From NCBI GenBank assembly GCA_039193455.1, contig JBCCWO010000018.1:1-64000 (forward strand): a stretch of DNA of 64,000 nt, read 5' to 3'. The notes under the pieces are model-generated. The model had not been told where the DNA came from. It saw only the letters and a list, made by a program, of their open reading frames with translations, and ran no database searches. This document shows, piece after piece, positions 61,060-64,000 of the stretch. The stretch is from JBCBGF01 sp039193455. Its GTDB lineage: Bacteria > Pseudomonadota > Alphaproteobacteria > Rhodobacterales > Rhodobacteraceae. How positions within the stretch are numbered: position 1 is the first letter of the stretch; the number at the start of each line of letters is the position of its first letter. The position numbers and the translations under genes are program-made.

Positions 61060-61081
61060 AGGAAGGCAATTGGCCTTCCTT
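61059..61081 (+). terminator. Perfect hairpin at the end of the operon
   Basis: AAGGAAGGC (61059-61067) pairs with GCCTTCCTT (61073-61081) with a five-base loop, starting at the last base of the OsmC-like stop codon. It is followed by CTG rather than T residues. The remaining gap to 61255 holds nothing recognised. Confidence 0.6.
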
Positions 61082-61255
61082 CTGTCGAGGCCGGTTTTGA
61101 TACGAACCGGCCAACGCGACATCAGGAAAGTGGGGCAGGGCGTACCATTCCGGCGACCACGTAGGACAAGTCGGATTTGCCTAGGTGATCGTTTCCTGAT
61201 TTCGCGCCGCCAATCGCGAAAAGGGCCGTCGCACGCGCGGAAGAGTTAGCACTCT

Positions 61256-62092
61256 TCAGAATTTGCCCGAAGCGTTGGTCGGTGCATTGGGGTCTGGCAT
61301 GTCAGAGATGACGTCCCAGTGTTCCACGATCAGGCCGTCTTCCAAACGGAACAGATCGTAAAAGGCCGAGGCTGTCCCGTTCAATGCGCCCTCTGACATC
61401 GTCAGCACAAAATTGCCCTGCGCAACAGTGCGATGGACCACGTCGTATTTGATCGAGAGACCTGATTGCATCGCTGCGCCAAGCCCCTCAAGCCCGTCCG
61501 CGATCATGGAATTGTGCTGATGGTACTTGTCCGGGTTGATGTAGGTGGCAAAGTCGATTTGCTCGCCGTTGATGAAGCCCCGGGTGATCAGATCGTTGAC
61601 CAGGGCCCGGTTTTCTTCGGTCTTGTCCAGATCGGTGACCTCGGTTTCCCCGTCGATCTGGCTCCGACCTGACGGATTGAGGCCCGTGGCAGGGGTTAGG
61701 TTATCCCAATGCTCGACAATCAATCCATCTTCGACGCGAAACACGTCAAAGGCGATCATAGGTGTCGGGCCAACATTGTCCCACCGGCTGTGTAGCGCAA
61801 CGGTGTCACCGTCCACAAGGACGCGCACAATTTCGCCCTGCAAGCCGCCGACAGGTTGAAGCTTGTTGGCCAGACCGGCCAACGGCTCAGGGCCATCTGC
61901 GACGCTTGGATTGTGGTTAATGTAGTTGGGGGAAAAGTAATCGACGATCCGACTGGCATCTCCGGCCATCAGTGTGTTTTCCAGCGCTTCGACAACAAAG
62001 GCGCCGAGGTCAGAATGGCCGTCAGCTTCGACTGTTGTCGTGACAGCAAGCGTGGACAGAGCCGCGGCAAAAGTAACTTGGAGGAATTTCAT
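61256..62092 (-). CDS. Secreted tandem SnoaL/NTF2-like protein
   Basis: The 278-residue product starts at ATG 62092 behind GGAGG, with a signal peptide (about 1-24, MKFLQVTFAAALSTLAVTT). Two SnoaL-like units follow, each with a YINHNPSVADG/YHQHNSMIADG motif and a D(V/L)FR(V/L)EDGLIVEHWD motif. SnoaL folds include isomerases, cyclases and structural ligand-binding proteins. It is divergent from a LysR gene, its probable regulator. Periplasmic role unknown. Confidence 0.88.
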   Translation of the reverse strand: MKFLQVTFAAALSTLAVTTTVEADGHSDLGAFVVEALENTLMAGDASRIVDYFSPNYINHNPSVADGPEPLAGLANKLQPVGGLQGEIVRVLVDGDTVALHSRWDNVGPTPMIAFDVFRVEDGLIVEHWDNLTPATGLNPSGRSQIDGETEVTDLDKTEENRALVNDLITRGFINGEQIDFATYINPDKYHQHNSMIADGLEGLGAAMQSGLSIKYDVVHRTVAQGNFVLTMSEGALNGTASAFYDLFRLEDGLIVEHWDVISDMPDPNAPTNASGKF

Positions 62093-62188
62093 GGTCGATC
62101 TCCATTTCGGGACTCCCAAGATTGTAGATCGCCAGCGAATTGTGCATAACATGGGATAAATTGGTTTCACTGTTCGACATCCAGAATA

Positions 62189-63088
62189 ATGCTCGACGAA
62201 ATGCGACAGATGGCGATCTTTGCGAAGACGGTCGAGCACGGCTCTTTCCGGGGTGCGGCGCAGGCCCTGCACATCTCGCCCTCGGTGGTCAGCCATCACA
62301 TTGCCCAGCTCGAATATCGGCTGAGCACCACGCTTTTGTATCGCTCCACCCGCAAGATGTCGCTGACCGAGGACGGCGCAAGGTTGCTCAAGCAGGCCGA
62401 AATCATGGTGAATGCCGCTGAGATGGGGCTAGTGGAGCTGTCGGATCGGGGTGAGGTTTTGTCCGGCGTCCTGAGGATCGCCATGCCCGCTGTCCTCTCG
62501 CAATCGGTGGTCGTGGACAGAATCGTTCAATTCGCAAAGGACCACCCAAAGATTCGGTTGGAGTTTCACTTCTCCGACACGCTGCAGGACATCATCGGCG
62601 GGGGCTTTGATCTTGCCATTCGCATGGGACGTATGCGCGACAGCGCTTTGAAGATGCGCAAACTGAACGAGTTTTCCCGGGTCGTCGTCGCATCCGCCGA
62701 CTATGCCGCTACCCTGCCCGAGATCACCCATCCCAATGATTTGCGCGACCTTGATTGGATCGCACTTCGCCAGGTTACGCTAAAGCCGCGGTTCCAGCGC
62801 TCCGGACAAACGGCGGTTACTGTCAAACCGCAGGCATCACACATCGTGAATGATGCGCTTGCACTTGGGCAGATGGTCCGCGCAGGTGCCGGTCTTGCGG
62901 TACTTCCGGACTGTTTGGTGGGCGAAGAAGTCAATCAAGGCAGGCTGGTGCAGCTTTTGCCCGACTGGCAGCTTGATCCGATTGGCGTCTACGTTCTCTG
63001 GCCCCAGAGCGCGGCGAAGTCGGGCTTGGCACAACGCCTCGTCACACACCTGGCACAATTTTCGCCCCGTAGCGCAGGACGTGGCTAG
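62189..63088 (+). CDS. LysR-family transcriptional regulator
   Basis: The 299-residue product has the N-terminal helix-turn-helix (FAKTVEHGSFRGAAQALHIS, SPSVVSHHIAQLE) and a C-terminal effector domain with LRIAMPAVLSQSVVVDRIV and GGGFDLAIRMGRM. Its effector domain resembles the AaeR/YhjC-type group. It is divergent from the SnoaL-like gene with 96 bases between starts, the classic LysR arrangement, so it likely controls that gene and perhaps the neighbouring catabolic operon. Confidence 0.93.
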   Translation: MLDEMRQMAIFAKTVEHGSFRGAAQALHISPSVVSHHIAQLEYRLSTTLLYRSTRKMSLTEDGARLLKQAEIMVNAAEMGLVELSDRGEVLSGVLRIAMPAVLSQSVVVDRIVQFAKDHPKIRLEFHFSDTLQDIIGGGFDLAIRMGRMRDSALKMRKLNEFSRVVVASADYAATLPEITHPNDLRDLDWIALRQVTLKPRFQRSGQTAVTVKPQASHIVNDALALGQMVRAGAGLAVLPDCLVGEEVNQGRLVQLLPDWQLDPIGVYVLWPQSAAKSGLAQRLVTHLAQFSPRSAGRG

Positions 63089-63333
63089 TTCTGGTCGCCG
63101 CGCGCGTGCGTGGATCGGCACTCCCTCGCGCCGGGCAAACCCGTACAAAACGGCCTTTGATTTGCGTGGTCTTTCCATTCCCCGCAGCAATTTGCTAAAC
63201 GGCGCCAACCGCCAGCATTCCGTTTTGCTGGTACACTGTTGTAACACTTCGGGACGCTTAGGATAAGGCGCTGAATTCAAACGGTAAGCGCGACCTGTCC
63301 TGAGCACCAACTCCCCGATGGGAGCCGCGGCGC

Positions 63334-63945
63334 TTGGCAAACCACCTTTATCACGGCGACCTTCCCGATGGGCTTGATCTGGGCCCGGTTGTTGCCATCG
63401 ATTGTGAAACCATGGGTCTTAACCCGCATCGTGATCGGCTTTGCGTGATCCAGATATCGGGCGGCGATGGTGAGGCGCATCTTGTCCAGGTCGCCATGGG
63501 CCAGACCAGCGCGCCCAATCTTTGCGCAATGCTGGCCAATCCCGAGGTGCTCAAGCTCTTTCACTTTGGTCGGTTTGACATTGCGGCACTGGAGCATGCG
63601 TTTGGCGTGGTGACGGCGCCGGTTTACTGCACCAAGATCGCGTCGAAACTGATCCGGACCTATACGGATCGTCATGGGCTGAAGAACCTTCTGGATGAGC
63701 TGTTGGGCATCGATATCTCGAAACAGCAGCAATCCAGCGATTGGGGCGCCGAGACGCTGAGCGCCGCGCAGCTCGACTATGCGGCCTCGGACGTTTTGTA
63801 CCTGCATCGATTGAAAGAGGCGCTGGATGTCAGACTGGCCCGCGAGGGCCGGACCGAGATAGCGCAAAAGTGCTTCGACTTTTTGCCGATGCGGGCCCAT
63901 CTCGATCTTGTCGGCTGGCCGGAGATCGACATCTTCGCCCATTAA
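63334..63945 (+). CDS. rnd: Ribonuclease D
   Basis: The 203-residue 3'-5' exonuclease has the DEDD residues: AIDCETMGLNP (Asp, Glu), HFGRFDIAALEH (Asp) and AQLDYAASDVLYLH (Asp with Tyr). The C-terminal HRDC domains of E. coli RNase D are absent, as is common in alphaproteobacterial short forms. Start is TTG 63334, with GGGAG upstream. It acts in tRNA 3' maturation and RNA decay. The 245 bases before it contain nothing recognised. Confidence 0.9.
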   Translation: MANHLYHGDLPDGLDLGPVVAIDCETMGLNPHRDRLCVIQISGGDGEAHLVQVAMGQTSAPNLCAMLANPEVLKLFHFGRFDIAALEHAFGVVTAPVYCTKIASKLIRTYTDRHGLKNLLDELLGIDISKQQQSSDWGAETLSAAQLDYAASDVLYLHRLKEALDVRLAREGRTEIAQKCFDFLPMRAHLDLVGWPEIDIFAH

Positions 63946-63977
63946 CGCAGCCCAATCGTCGCGGGCGGGGACCTCAT

Positions 63978-64000
63978 ATGACCGTGTCAGATGGCCTATA
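63978..64000 (+). CDS. Start of a following gene (partial)
   Basis: ATG 63978 follows a GGGCGGGGA ribosome site at nine bases and opens a frame MTVSDGL that continues past the right edge. In many Rhodobacteraceae the gene after rnd is a KpsF/GutQ-type sugar-phosphate isomerase, but the visible codons cannot confirm this. Confidence 0.4.

Overview
The window is a GC-rich (about 60 percent) alphaproteobacterial chromosome segment, most likely from a Rhodobacteraceae / roseobacter-type bacterium. The evidence is gene content: a petABC cytochrome bc1 operon, the overlapping PetP (MarR-like) and PetR (OmpR-like) regulator pair known from Rhodobacter, a gltD-GFA-gltB cluster next to mtgA, and several TRAP transporters. 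Species assignment is an inference from gene families read by eye.

Layout. 1-3.5 kb is an accessory stretch beside tRNA-Lys(UUU). It holds an alpha/beta hydrolase-like gene, a tyrosine-recombinase remnant that keeps only the catalytic domain, and a three-gene overlapping operon of unrecognised proteins. 3.5-17.8 kb is housekeeping: dapF-mtaB-GST, petABC, thiBPQ under a TPP riboswitch, aroC, a periplasmic thioredoxin/CcdA pair, an EamA transporter and a glycosyltransferase. 17.8-29.5 kb has an HU-type protein, an amn-ade purine salvage pair, an isoprenoid block (dxs, ispA, with xseB and an HDAC-like gene), petP-petR and ilvE. A small AT-rich HEPN-type cassette sits at 29.5-30.2 kb. 30.3-43.1 kb has an EamA transporter, queG, GST, mtgA, gltB/gltD, uppP, an NDUFA9-like protein and tRNA-Leu(CAG). 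Directly after tRNA-Leu lies a scar where two broken genes meet tail to tail (43.3-44.3 kb).

The most distinctive region is 45.3-63.1 kb, which looks like one catabolic locus. A GntR/FCD regulator and an alkylsulfatase-like metallo-beta-lactamase protein face a long rightward operon: two paralogous DctP receptors, DctQ, DctM, an aldehyde dehydrogenase, a glutathione transferase, an SDR, a DUF2218 protein, an FGly-type sulfatase/phosphodiesterase, a second (TAXI-type) TRAP permease with its receptor, and a tandem-OsmC protein. A divergent LysR / secreted SnoaL-like pair ends it. Three near-identical GGGATCCC palindromes, about 6 and 7 helical turns apart, fill the gap between the GntR gene and the operon and are its likely operators. 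The gene set suggests uptake, ester cleavage, oxidation and glutathione-linked processing of an unknown, possibly sulfated, organic compound.

At the right edge are an RNase D gene and the first codons of a following gene. No insertion sequences, rRNA genes or CRISPR arrays were seen.
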